This document shows positions 38,064 through 45,271 of a stretch of 64,000 nt of DNA, in pieces (the first letter of the stretch is position 1; each line of letters begins with the position of its first letter). The notes below the pieces were generated by a model, which had not been told where the DNA came from, did no database searches, and worked only from the letters and a program-made list of their open reading frames with translations. This DNA is from Lachnospiraceae bacterium (GTDB taxonomy: Bacteria; Bacillota; Clostridia; Lachnospirales; Lachnospiraceae). A program made the translations under genes and the position numbers. The DNA lies in the NCBI GenBank assembly GCA_900771955.1, contig CAAGPW010000126.1, positions 1-64,000 of the forward strand, written 5' to 3'.

Positions 38064-38768
38064 ATGAAAAAAGGATACATAGCAGCACTTGCGGCAGCAG
38101 TAATTGTGACAACGGCATCTCCGCTTGCAGTACAGGCAGGAACTGTAAATTCGGTGAGAGATTGCGCAAAAAGCGGGAAAATCACTGTGATCGGTGGAAC
38201 GATCCGTGACTGTAGCAGTATAAAGGACATCCTGCCGCAGCTCGGAAACGGAAATGCAAGCTGGAATGATCAGTGGAATAACTGCACACCGGAAACAAAA
38301 CCGGAAACAAAACCGGAAACAAAACCAGAGACAAAACCAGAGACAAAACCGGAAACTAAGCCGGAAAATAAACCACAGGAAGATGAGGCAGAAACCTCGT
38401 TTGCAAGACAGGTCGTAAAACTGGTTAATGAAGAACGGGCAAAAGCAGGTCTTTCGGAACTTGAACTGGATGAAAATATTGAGGCAGCAGCACTGGTACG
38501 TGCAAAAGAGACGGAGCAGTCCTTTTCACATACAAGACCGAACGGAAGCAGCTTTAGCACAGCCTTAAAAGAGCAGGGCGTATCTTACCGTGGTTCAGGC
38601 GAAAACATTGCGTGGGGACAGAAAACACCGGAGGATGTGATGAAGGCTTGGATGAACAGTGAAGGACACAGAGCCAACATTTTAAATGCCAGCTTTACAA
38701 AGATCGGTGTCGGATATTACCAGAATGCAGCCGGCACGAATTACTGGACACAGCTTTTTACTTATTGA
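38064..38768 (+). CDS. Secreted CAP-domain protein with Lys-Pro-Glu-Thr repeats
   Basis: Extracellular protein of 234 residues. A signal peptide (1-26, cleavage after VQA) precedes a 50-residue Cys-containing region, seven KPET-type repeats, and a C-terminal CAP/SCP domain (about 110-234). The CAP signature residues are seen in SFSHTRPNGSSF (His), GENIAWG (Glu) and MNSEGHRANIL (His). Family roles are diverse; in bacteria they are often wall-associated or secreted. AAAGGAGG precedes ATG 38064. It sits immediately left of the invertible flagellin switch. Confidence 0.9.
   Translation: MKKGYIAALAAAVIVTTASPLAVQAGTVNSVRDCAKSGKITVIGGTIRDCSSIKDILPQLGNGNASWNDQWNNCTPETKPETKPETKPETKPETKPETKPENKPQEDEAETSFARQVVKLVNEERAKAGLSELELDENIEAAALVRAKETEQSFSHTRPNGSSFSTALKEQGVSYRGSGENIAWGQKTPEDVMKAWMNSEGHRANILNASFTKIGVGYYQNAAGTNYWTQLFTY
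38289..38372 (+). repeat. Seven 12-bp tandem repeats encoding KPET units
   Basis: Seven copies of a 12-bp unit (consensus CCGGAAACAAAA, some CCAGAGACAAAA) encode Pro-Glu-Thr-Lys spacers. Copy-number change would alter linker length in frame. Confidence 0.9.
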
Positions 38769-38800
38769 CATCCCGTGTCAGATTCCATATAGTAAGCAGG

Positions 38801-38850
38801 TATGCAAAAGAAGAGGTCTGGGAAAACATAATTCCCAGGCCTCTTGCATA
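38801..38850. terminator. Long hairpin between the CAP gene and the left inverted repeat
   Basis: TATGCAA...AAGAGG-T-CTGGGAA pairs with TTCCCAG-G-CCTCTTGCATA. Read on the minus strand the hairpin is followed by CTTCTTTTG, so it should stop leftward transcripts coming out of the invertible segment; it may also end the rightward CAP transcript. Confidence 0.65.
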
Positions 38851-38867
38851 TGCTAAAAAAGAAAAGA

Positions 38868-38903
38868 ATGCAACAGTTTGTATGAAAGTGTTGCATCCTT
38901 TTT
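38868..38903 (+). repeat. Left inverted repeat (recombination site)
   Basis: 36 bp, the exact reverse complement of 39579-39614. Its first 29 bp form a tyrosine-recombinase-like core: arm ATGCAACAGTT, 7-bp spacer TGTATGA, arm AAGTGTTGCAT. Confidence 0.95.
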
Positions 38904-38912
38904 ACAATATAT

Positions 38913-38939
38913 CTATCGGTCAGAACGAAAAATACTTTA
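38913..38939 (-). promoter_or_regulatory. Sigma-28 (SigD/FliA-type) flagellar promoter inside the invertible element
   Basis: On the minus strand TAAA (38939-38936), a 15-bp spacer and ACCGATAG (38920-38913) match the Gram-positive sigma-D consensus TAAA-N15-GCCGATAT at all four -35 bases and six of eight -10 bases. The start site falls at the inner edge of the left repeat. A sigma-A-like pair (TTGTAA-16-TATAAA) overlaps it. It points leftward in this copy. Confidence 0.8.
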
Positions 38940-38957
38940 TAGTTCCCCTGAAAAAAT

Positions 38958-39533
38958 TTACAAATTCACATGAAAAAATACAGAATCTTTGTCTTCCTGT
39001 TCAATTCCGAGATAACGCTTGGTGATCTGATAGGAAGAATGATTATAAATTTCCATCAGAACAGCAGGCGGAGTCCCGCATTTCCAGGCATGGTAGCCAA
39101 AAGTTTTTCGCATGGAGTGACAACTGATGCCATTTTCGAGGTTGAGCACATCGGAAGCGTGCCGGATAATACGAAATGCCTGTGAGCGGCTGAGTGGTGA
39201 ACCACCTCGTCCGGGAAAAAGATACGTCTCTCCGGAAACAGCAGTACAGTTATTCTGATACAGTCTCAGTGCATGCAGTGCATTATCATTGAGTGCAATG
39301 CGCGCAGTCTTTTTGGTCTTGTGTTCTGTCACAGTAAGATGATACCGAAAATCCTTTTTTGAAAAATCATAAACATCTTTCCATTTCAAACGCAGCAGAT
39401 CGCTGATGCGAAGTGTTGTATTTACACCCATGCAGATCAAAGTGTAATTTCTTAAATTTGGTTCCCTCTTGTAGTAAAAATCTTTTAAATTCTGTACATC
39501 CTTTAAATTTCTGATTGGCTGAGTTGTACTCAT
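38958..39533 (-). CDS. Tyrosine recombinase of the invertible element
   Basis: Site-specific recombinase of 191 residues made of the catalytic domain only, like the small invertases that flip phase-variable promoters. All active-site residues are present: Arg42 (LRISDLL), the beta-hairpin Lys near 72-75 (EHKTKKTARI), His139 and Arg142 (HSMRK), His165 (YNHSS) and the nucleophile Tyr174 (TKRYLG). There is no N-terminal core-binding domain. GAAAGGGG precedes the ATG. The whole gene lies inside the inverted repeats, so it turns with the segment. No clear promoter of its own was seen. Confidence 0.92.
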   Translation of the reverse strand: MSTTQPIRNLKDVQNLKDFYYKREPNLRNYTLICMGVNTTLRISDLLRLKWKDVYDFSKKDFRYHLTVTEHKTKKTARIALNDNALHALRLYQNNCTAVSGETYLFPGRGGSPLSRSQAFRIIRHASDVLNLENGISCHSMRKTFGYHAWKCGTPPAVLMEIYNHSSYQITKRYLGIEQEDKDSVFFHVNL

Positions 39534-39578
39534 ATGGATACCCCTTTCATTTCTGTCATTCCTGGTTGTTGTCCTGGC

Positions 39579-39614
39579 AAAAAGGATGCAACACTTTCAT
39601 ACAAACTGTTGCAT
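39579..39614 (-). repeat. Right inverted repeat (recombination site)
   Basis: 36 bp, the exact reverse complement of 38868-38903. It ends one base before the ribosome-binding site (AAAGGAGG) of the csrA-like gene, so the csrA leader starts inside or across it. Confidence 0.95.
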
Positions 39615-39629
39615 GAAAGGAGGTAACCA

Positions 39630-39899
39630 ATGTTAAAACTCACATTAAAACCCGGTGAATACATCGATATCGGTGAAAATATCAAGGTCGTTTTTTCCGG
39701 GGGCTCTGCCAATAACATACATCTTCTGGTAGACGCACCGCGTGATGTGAATATTGCGAGAAGTACCGCGTTACAGAAAAAGAAGGCACCGGTCTCATCC
39801 TACTATAAGGAACAGGGTATCTCCGAAGAAGCCCGAAAAGAGATTGCGGGCATCTTAAAGCGCGAGCGGGAAAAGACCGGAAAAGCCGCATCCGTCTGA
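39630..39899 (+). CDS. csrA: CsrA-like RNA-binding regulator
   Basis: Dimeric translational regulator. MLKLTLKPGEYIDIGENIKV matches the CsrA start MLxLTRKxGExIxIGxxI, and the key RNA-contact Arg44 is kept (APRDVNIARS). Differences: Leu replaces the usual Arg6, and a 35-40 residue basic helical tail extends the protein to 89 residues against 55-75 normally. In Bacillus CsrA represses flagellin translation and is titrated by FliW; no fliW is next to this gene. AAAGGAGG precedes ATG 39630, directly after the invertible element. fliC follows after 138 bp with no clear promoter between. Confidence 0.85.
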   Translation: MLKLTLKPGEYIDIGENIKVVFSGGSANNIHLLVDAPRDVNIARSTALQKKKAPVSSYYKEQGISEEARKEIAGILKREREKTGKAASV

Positions 39900-39955
39900 C
39901 ACGGGTAATACGCGAAGGTCTAACCTAGGGGACTTTTGCTTATTATACAACTTAT

Positions 39956-39976
39956 CCGGGATGTATGCACATCCGG
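39956..39976 (+). promoter_or_regulatory. Stem-loop in the fliC leader
   Basis: CCGGGATGT / ACATCCGG pairs with one bulged G around loop ATGC, 62 bases before the fliC start. It may shape the leader RNA for CsrA or protect the transcript. Confidence 0.5.
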
Positions 39977-39986
39977 AGATAAAAAA

Positions 39987-40029
39987 CGGGAACGGATTCC
40001 CGAAAAAAACACTTTTATCACATGGAGGT
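39987..40029 (+). promoter_or_regulatory. Two probable CsrA-binding sites in the fliC leader
   Basis: Site 1 (39987-40002) is a hairpin CGGGAA / TTCCCG that presents ACGGA at its loop, the classic CsrA layout. Site 2 (40021-40029) is CATGGAGGT, where GGA overlaps the fliC ribosome-binding site. The pair mirrors the BS1/BS2 sites of the Bacillus hag leader. Function is inferred. Confidence 0.6.
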
Positions 40030-40037
40030 AAAAAATT

Positions 40038-41654
40038 ATGGTAGTACAGCACAACATTTCAGCGATGAACACAAACAGAATGCTTGGTGTTTCCACAAGC
40101 GCACAGTCCAAATCCACCGAGAAGTTATCTTCCGGTTACCGGATCAACCGTGCAGCAGATGACGCAGCAGGACTTTCTATTTCTGAAAAAATGAGAAGCC
40201 AGATCAGAGGCCTTAATCAGGCATCCAAGAATGCACAGGACGGAATTTCCCTGATCCAGACCGCAGAGGGTGCATTAAATGAATCCCACTCTATTTTACA
40301 GAGAATGAGAGAACTTGCAGTACAGGCAGGAAACGGAACTGAGACAGATGATGATCGTGAAGCAGTAAACGATGAGATCAGCCAGTTACAGGAAGAACTG
40401 ACCAGAATTTCAAAGACGACAGAATTTAACACGATGAAACTGTTAGATGGTTCTCAGGCAGGAAGCTCTGTAACAAGTGGTTCAGGTCCGAAGTTTGGTA
40501 TAGTAGATGCTACATTGGGAGGGGCTCTGGTAACATCCAACGTTGGCGGAATTAAAGTAACTACGGCAGCAGCATCAGCAACACAGCCAGGACAGGAGAC
40601 TGCTATCTGGGATGCGGCAGGAACAACCCTGAAATTAAACCTGGTGGCAGACAAAGTTTACAACCAGGAAGATATTGACAAACTGATTGCGAATGCAAAG
40701 CAGGAAGACAGTACATCAACCGGAACACCGGCACAGGTAACTGTAACATTAAAGAACGGAGTCCTTACTGCAGGAGCAGACGGAGATGAAACAACCGGAA
40801 CTGCAACAGTAGGCGGCGCAAAGGCAGCAGGTGCTGAGGTAAAGGTAACAAATGGTTTTGTTGGAGCAGACACGATCAAATTCACTTCGAATAAATACGG
40901 TGCGGAATTTAACGGGACAACAATTGATATTGCTTTTGATAAGGCAGATGGAAAAGAGGAGGTAACCGGAAACGGTCCGACTTATGATGCAGCAAATGCG
41001 GCAACAAAAGGAGCATATACGATCCATCTTGCAGCCGGAAAAGAATATACCGCAGAAGATATCGAGGATATCATGGCAAAGGCCGGATTGGATTTTGATG
41101 TAACATTAAGCGGCGCCACACCGGATGTTCCGAACACATTGTACGCAACAAGCACTGCAACAAGTGTTGCGAAGACAACTTTGGCAAATGGCGCAGGTCT
41201 TGGTAGCGCGAAAGCACTGTTTGGACAGGAAGGTTATGGAAGCGTTGCAGCAGGTACCGGCATCACTTTACAGATCGGTGCAAATGAGGGTCAGACCATG
41301 AGCTTCTCTATCGAAGACATGAGCGCAAGAGCACTTGGCGTAGATGGAAATAAGGTAGACTTAAGTACACAGGCTGGCGCACAGAAAGCCACCACCACGA
41401 TTGATGCTGCGATCAAGATTGTTTCCAAAGCAAGAGGACGTATGGGTGCTATCCAGAACCGTCTGGAGCACACCATTGCAAACCTTGATACAGCTTCTGA
41501 GAACACCACATCCGCAGAATCCCGTATCCGTGATACAGATATGGCTACTGAAATGGTTGAGTACAGCAAGAACAACATCCTTGCTCAGGCAGGACAGTCC
41601 ATGCTCGCTCAGGCAAATCAGTCTACACAGGGTGTACTTTCCCTGTTACAGTAG
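40038..41654 (+). CDS. fliC: Flagellin
   Basis: Filament subunit of 538 residues, secreted by the flagellar export apparatus. Conserved D0/D1 N-terminus (1-140: [36 protein letters not shown]) and C-terminus (about 440-538, ending SVLSLLQ) flank a variable middle. The TLR5-contact stretch [10 protein letters not shown] (87-96) with Arg89, Leu93 and Glu113 is intact, so the protein should be recognised by the host receptor. ATG 40038 follows GGAGGT. No sigma-28 promoter lies directly upstream; transcription probably enters from the csrA side and depends on the invertible promoter. Confidence 0.97.
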   Translation: MVVQHNISAMNTNRMLGVSTSAQSKSTEKLSSGYRINRAADDAAGLSISEKMRSQIRGLNQASKNAQDGISLIQTAEGALNESHSILQRMRELAVQAGNGTETDDDREAVNDEISQLQEELTRISKTTEFNTMKLLDGSQAGSSVTSGSGPKFGIVDATLGGALVTSNVGGIKVTTAAASATQPGQETAIWDAAGTTLKLNLVADKVYNQEDIDKLIANAKQEDSTSTGTPAQVTVTLKNGVLTAGADGDETTGTATVGGAKAAGAEVKVTNGFVGADTIKFTSNKYGAEFNGTTIDIAFDKADGKEEVTGNGPTYDAANAATKGAYTIHLAAGKEYTAEDIEDIMAKAGLDFDVTLSGATPDVPNTLYATSTATSVAKTTLANGAGLGSAKALFGQEGYGSVAAGTGITLQIGANEGQTMSFSIEDMSARALGVDGNKVDLSTQAGAQKATTTIDAAIKIVSKARGRMGAIQNRLEHTIANLDTASENTTSAESRIRDTDMATEMVEYSKNNILAQAGQSMLAQANQSTQGVLSLLQ

Positions 41655-41699
41655 TAGCGGTCAGATTACACCAGACAATTGTAATTTTGATGATAGAAA

Positions 41700-41733
41700 T
41701 GCTCCGGTCATTCCCAGACCGGGGCATTTTTTT
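41700..41733 (+). terminator. Terminator of fliC
   Basis: TGCTCCGGTC / GACCGGGGCA (one G-T pair) followed by seven T, 45 bases after the flagellin stop codon. Confidence 0.92.
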
Positions 41734-41795
41734 GAAAAAGCATTCTATATTGGTGAAAGAAAAGGCAGTTTAGAAAAAATTAAAAAATACGCATA

Positions 41796-41824
41796 TTGCT
41801 CACAAAAGACCAGACTGTTATAAT
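41796..41824 (+). promoter_or_regulatory. Promoter in the gap after fliC
   Basis: TTGCTC (41796-41801), 17-bp spacer, perfect TATAAT (41819-41824). It lies in the 341-bp region between fliC and the next gene. Confidence 0.65.
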
Positions 41825-41830
41825 GAATTT

Positions 41831-41919
41831 AAACAATGCATTCTTATTTGCGGCGGCTGAACATCCGGAGCAGATGGATGCGCTTTTAAAAGAGTGCGGG
41901 CTCGGCCTGCTTTTTTTAA
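41831..41919 (+). ncRNA. Possible small RNA or attenuated leader
   Basis: The promoter at 41796-41824 is followed about 90 bases later by a terminator, suggesting a short transcript. A 41-codon frame (ATG 41823, starting within the -10) has no ribosome-binding site and is probably not translated. If the terminator is leaky, the transcript would instead lead into the DUF6483-like gene. The rest of the 41655-41995 gap holds only the fliC terminator. Confidence 0.35.
41896..41917 (+). terminator. Terminator or attenuator upstream of the DUF6483-like gene
   Basis: A GC-rich 6-bp stem GCGGGC / GCCTGC (one G-T pair) with loop TCG is followed by seven T, typical of an intrinsic terminator. Confidence 0.6.
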
Positions 41920-41995
41920 AATCTTCTGTACAATTTGGTGCGAATTGATTATGATGGACTTTGGGAGATTGATGAAAAGAAAGAGGGAGAACTAT

Positions 41996-42382
41996 ATGTT
42001 TGAACAGGATTATATTATGCGCCTGATCCATGAGATGGTTCGCACGGTCATGAAGCTGGTATTCGGACTGGATGAGGAGGACGAGGAGGAAGTAAAACTG
42101 CTGGATACACTGGCGGCAGATGAAGGAGGAAAATTAAACGAGCTGTTGGATCTTGCTGATGCGGGAAAAATCAATGAAGCAGAGAATCAGCTTTACGATA
42201 TATTGGATAAAAACGATGCTAATACTTTAAAAATGGCACTTTTATTTTACAATCATATCAATGAATATGACGGGGAATTTCTGGACAAAGCAGATTATTC
42301 AAGAGATGAGATCCGGGATGGGATCTGCAATGTACTGGAACAATTTGGATATGGCGGGATGACCGGACTTTTTATGCAGTGA
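41996..42382 (+). CDS. DUF6483-like small protein
   Basis: A 128-residue acidic, all-helical cytoplasmic protein. It begins MFEQDYIMRLIHEMVRTVMK and resembles the DUF6483 family of Clostridia, of unknown role; this recognition is from memory of the N-terminal pattern. The start is ATG 41996 with AGAGGGAGA upstream; an earlier in-frame ATG has no such site. The next gene has its own promoter just after the stop. Confidence 0.65.
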   Translation: MFEQDYIMRLIHEMVRTVMKLVFGLDEEDEEEVKLLDTLAADEGGKLNELLDLADAGKINEAENQLYDILDKNDANTLKMALLFYNHINEYDGEFLDKADYSRDEIRDGICNVLEQFGYGGMTGLFMQ

Positions 42383-42388
42383 GAGTAA

Positions 42389-42417
42389 TTGACAAAGGAA
42401 GAAATCTTCTGCATAAT
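42389..42417 (+). promoter_or_regulatory. Promoter of the decayed sensor-GGDEF paralogue
   Basis: Perfect TTGACA (42389-42394), 17-bp spacer, CATAAT (42412-42417). It shows that the TTG at 42389, which could be read as a start codon, is really the -35 box. Confidence 0.8.
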
Positions 42418-42466
42418 GAAGTTAGAAATTATAAGGCTGGTGATAAGGCAGAAGAAGGGATTTACG

Positions 42467-44305
42467 GTGGATAATAAACAGAAAAGACTGACAATTGGCG
42501 TTTTGGCGGGAGGCATACTGGACGATTTTACAAAAGTGGTATGCAGGGGGATACTCCGTGCGGCAAAGCGGCTTAATATAAATGTTGTGGTATTTCCTGG
42601 AAAATATCTGGATCGTGATTTGTCGGACAATCAGGAACTCAGATATGAATATCAGTTTAATACCATATTTTCGTATGCAGAAAAAGAGAAAATAGACGCA
42701 GTTTTGGTAATGGCGGGCAGCATCGGTTACTGCACTTCGATGGATCGGGTGAAGCAGATGCTTTCAAACTACAAGATGCCGTGTGTTCTGATCGCATCAC
42801 AGATCGATGGTTATGTGGATGTTGGGTATGATAACCGGGATGGCGTGAGACAGGCGCTGGAATATCTGATCCGGGAAGTGAAATGCAGGCGTATTGGAAT
42901 GATCGGCGGAAGCAGTACAAATCTGGATGCGCAGGAACGGAAAGAGACCTTTTTTTCCGTACTGAAAGAATATAAACTGCCTGTTGAAGATGACCTTTAT
43001 ATAGAAGGAACACTCACCAGACAAAACAGAGAGATCGTTTCTGCATTTTTAGATCGAAATCCGGGGCTGGATGCGGTATTTTGTGTTAATGATGATACTG
43101 CGCTCGGACTGTATGAGGAGTTGAAGCGCAGAGATATACAGCCGGGCAGGGATATTTCGGTGGTTGGATTTGATGATATTGTTGCGGCGGCAAGGGCAAA
43201 TCCGCCGATCACATCGGTACGCGCAGACGGAGGAATGCTGGGCGAAGAGGCGCTTAAAATGGCACTTGAGGTTCTTCGGGGAGAACCTGTGAAGAGCCGG
43301 AAGGTTCCGACACATTTTGTACTGCGCGATTCAGTATGTGAGAAAAAAGAAGAAAATCTATCCGGTGAGGGTACACAGGATGTGATCAATCTGGATGCTG
43401 CATTTGATGATATTTTCTGGCGGACCGGAGACGGGACCGATGCCGGAAAGACAGAAGAATTAAAAGATACCATGCATCAGCTCTGGGATTATGTAATGCG
43501 GGAAGCGGACAAAGATCAGCCGTTTTCGAATGAAAATGATGTAAGGGTGTACTTAGACCGCCTGCTGGATCTTCAGATTATGCATGATGCCGATGTGGAG
43601 AATGTACTTGGTATAGTGGAGAAAGCACATGGCCTGCTGCGGACACAGCTTACCGATCCGCAGGCACTTTATCGTGCTGAACGGCAGTTCTCTCTGGCAT
43701 ATCGCAGAATCATACGGGCAATGGATTATGAGGACGGCAGAAAAAAAGAAGTGCAGCAGCGGGATAATTATTCCATGAAACTTTTTGTGCGGGATATGCT
43801 GGAATTTGAAAACGGAAATGACCAGAGTTATGCGTTGGTCTTAAATAACCTTGAGTGGCTTCATATTGAGCATGCCTTCCTGTATGCATTGGAAGAACCG
43901 CAGATCCATTTGTTCCGGGAAGCCTATGAAGTGCCGGAATACCTTTATCTGAAGGCGGCAAAAAACAAAGACAAGGTGTTTACCGTTCCGCTTACCGAAC
44001 AGAAAATTGCGGTGCATGATCTGCTGGATCATCCGTGTGTGCAGGTGGATGAGAATTATTCCTTTGTGCAGATACCGCTTTTTTACAACGAACGACTTTA
44101 TGGAGTATTGCTCTGTGATCTGACAGATGAAATCTTTGAAAATGGAGAATTCCTTGTAAATCAGATGAGCTCTGCTATGCGTATTATCAATCTGTTAAAA
44201 ATAAATGAACAGATCCAGCAGCAGCTTGAGGAAAGCTTTGAGGCGATGCGGGAGCATAACATTGTGCTGGATACGCTGTCAAAATCAGCCCGGAGCAGGG
44301 AATGA
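42467..44305 (+). CDS. LacI-like sensor protein that has lost its GGDEF domain
   Basis: Paralogue of the 35523-37847 protein. The start is GTG 42467 (AGAAGGG upstream; aligns with the paralogue start). The sugar-binding-like domain (RLTIGVLAGGILDDFTKVVC, VFCVNDDTALGLY, DISVVGFDDIVAAARANPPI) and the central helical/GAF-like region are intact. The frame ends at DTLSKSARSRE, exactly where the GGDEF domain should begin. The end of a GGDEF domain is found in another frame just downstream (44284-44400), so about 340 bp have been deleted. The 612-residue remainder has a good promoter and may act as a sensor without output. Confidence 0.85.
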   Translation: MDNKQKRLTIGVLAGGILDDFTKVVCRGILRAAKRLNINVVVFPGKYLDRDLSDNQELRYEYQFNTIFSYAEKEKIDAVLVMAGSIGYCTSMDRVKQMLSNYKMPCVLIASQIDGYVDVGYDNRDGVRQALEYLIREVKCRRIGMIGGSSTNLDAQERKETFFSVLKEYKLPVEDDLYIEGTLTRQNREIVSAFLDRNPGLDAVFCVNDDTALGLYEELKRRDIQPGRDISVVGFDDIVAAARANPPITSVRADGGMLGEEALKMALEVLRGEPVKSRKVPTHFVLRDSVCEKKEENLSGEGTQDVINLDAAFDDIFWRTGDGTDAGKTEELKDTMHQLWDYVMREADKDQPFSNENDVRVYLDRLLDLQIMHDADVENVLGIVEKAHGLLRTQLTDPQALYRAERQFSLAYRRIIRAMDYEDGRKKEVQQRDNYSMKLFVRDMLEFENGNDQSYALVLNNLEWLHIEHAFLYALEEPQIHLFREAYEVPEYLYLKAAKNKDKVFTVPLTEQKIAVHDLLDHPCVQVDENYSFVQIPLFYNERLYGVLLCDLTDEIFENGEFLVNQMSSAMRIINLLKINEQIQQQLEESFEAMREHNIVLDTLSKSARSRE

Positions 44306-44400
44306 CGCTGGAGGAAGCACTGGCAAAGGCAGATGAAAAATTATACCAGGTAAAACAGCACCGCAAAAAAGAAGTTGTAAAACAACCGGTTACAGAGTGA
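44284..44400 (+). pseudogene. Remnant of the C-terminal end of a GGDEF domain
   Basis: A frame without a start encodes ISPEQGMTLEEALAKADEKL followed by YQVKQHRKKEVVKQPVTE and a stop. This is the typical last helix of GGDEF proteins and matches the paralogue end (LNEIIQKSDEILYEAKKHRR). It is out of frame with the upstream sensor gene and overlaps its stop, marking the right edge of the deletion. Confidence 0.8.
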
Positions 44401-44410
44401 GGAGAATAAA

Positions 44411-45235
44411 ATGACAGAAGAGATGAATTACCAGAATGTGGGAGCAGAGGTTCCGGCAAAAAAGGAAAGACGCGGCATTAGCGGCAGTACACTAAAGATC
44501 ATTGCGATTGTTACGATGCTTATTGACCATATCGGGGCTGCGGTGCTTGGCAGGCAGCTTGTCATGCAGGGAATCGATGAACTCAATACGGCAGATGCGG
44601 CGGCAGTGGCGCGGTGGATCAGTGATAATGCAGTGCTTTATGGGAGTTATACCATTATGCGCATGATCGGACGTGTGGCATTCCCGATTTTCTGCTTTTT
44701 GCTGATACAGGGATTTTTACATACACACGATGTTAAAAAATATGCCCTGCGGCTTTTTGTGTTTGCACTGGTTTCCGAGCTTCCATTTGACCTGGCCTTT
44801 AAGGGGAAAATAGATTTTTCCTATCAGAATGTATTTTTTACGCTGCTCATTGGATTGCTTACAATGATGGCGTTCCGCTGGGTTGAAGAAAGAACGGAAT
44901 GGCAGAAGTGGCTGCGGGTTGTGCTTGATATCGTGGCACTGGCGTGCGGAATTGCGGTGGCGGAACTGTTAAAGACAGATTATTCCGGAATTGGCGTTGT
45001 GTGCATTATGGCACTTTACATTTTCCGTAAGAGTAAAGTGCAGCAGATCGTGGCAGGCTGTGTGGCATTTTGCTGGGAAATTACAGCGCCGATTGCATTT
45101 TTGCCGATTGCATTCTATAATGGGAAACGCGGATTAAATATCAAGTATTTCTTTTATGCATTCTATCCGGTGCATCTGCTTATTTTGTACCTGATCGTTT
45201 ATGCGATGGGCATGGGGAATGTGTCCGCAATGTAG
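44411..45235 (+). CDS. TraX-family membrane protein
   Basis: Integral membrane protein of 274 residues with about eight helices, related to TraX (F-pilin acetylation) and to acyltransferase-3-like proteins. Conserved pieces include LKIIAIVTMLIDHIGA (His39-like in DHIGA), MRMIGRVAFPIFCFLL and FYPVHLLILY. Chromosomal relatives in Clostridia probably acylate a surface sugar or protein. GAGGAG precedes ATG 44411. Confidence 0.88.
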   Translation: MTEEMNYQNVGAEVPAKKERRGISGSTLKIIAIVTMLIDHIGAAVLGRQLVMQGIDELNTADAAAVARWISDNAVLYGSYTIMRMIGRVAFPIFCFLLIQGFLHTHDVKKYALRLFVFALVSELPFDLAFKGKIDFSYQNVFFTLLIGLLTMMAFRWVEERTEWQKWLRVVLDIVALACGIAVAELLKTDYSGIGVVCIMALYIFRKSKVQQIVAGCVAFCWEITAPIAFLPIAFYNGKRGLNIKYFFYAFYPVHLLILYLIVYAMGMGNVSAM

Positions 45236-45271
45236 GATGAGTGGAATACAAAATGAATGGAGACGATTGAC

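Larger units (their letters stand above)
38868..39614. other. Invertible DNA element carrying its own recombinase and a sigma-28 promoter
   Basis: A 747-bp segment bounded by perfect 36-bp inverted repeats. It contains one gene (a tyrosine recombinase) and, near the left repeat, a near-consensus sigma-28 promoter directed leftward, away from csrA-fliC. Flipping would map each position x to 78482-x, putting the promoter at 39543-39569 on the plus strand with a start site near 39576 and a leader of about 54 nt to the csrA ATG. No transposase, target-site duplication or cargo is present, so it is a switch rather than an insertion sequence. The present orientation is predicted OFF for flagellin. 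Inversion itself is inferred, not observed. Confidence 0.85.

Noticed and set aside
38868..39614. The recombinase segment as an insertion sequence or integrative element
   Set aside because: No transposase, no target-site duplication, no cargo; perfect inverted repeats with internal crossover-like cores fit an invertible segment better.
41823..41948. 41-codon ORF after fliC
   Set aside because: Its ATG lies in the -10 element and the frame runs through the intrinsic terminator; no ribosome-binding site.
42389..42466. TTG at 42389 as the start of the decayed sensor gene
   Set aside because: It is the -35 of a TTGACA-17-CATAAT promoter; GTG 42467 has a ribosome-binding site and aligns with the paralogue start.
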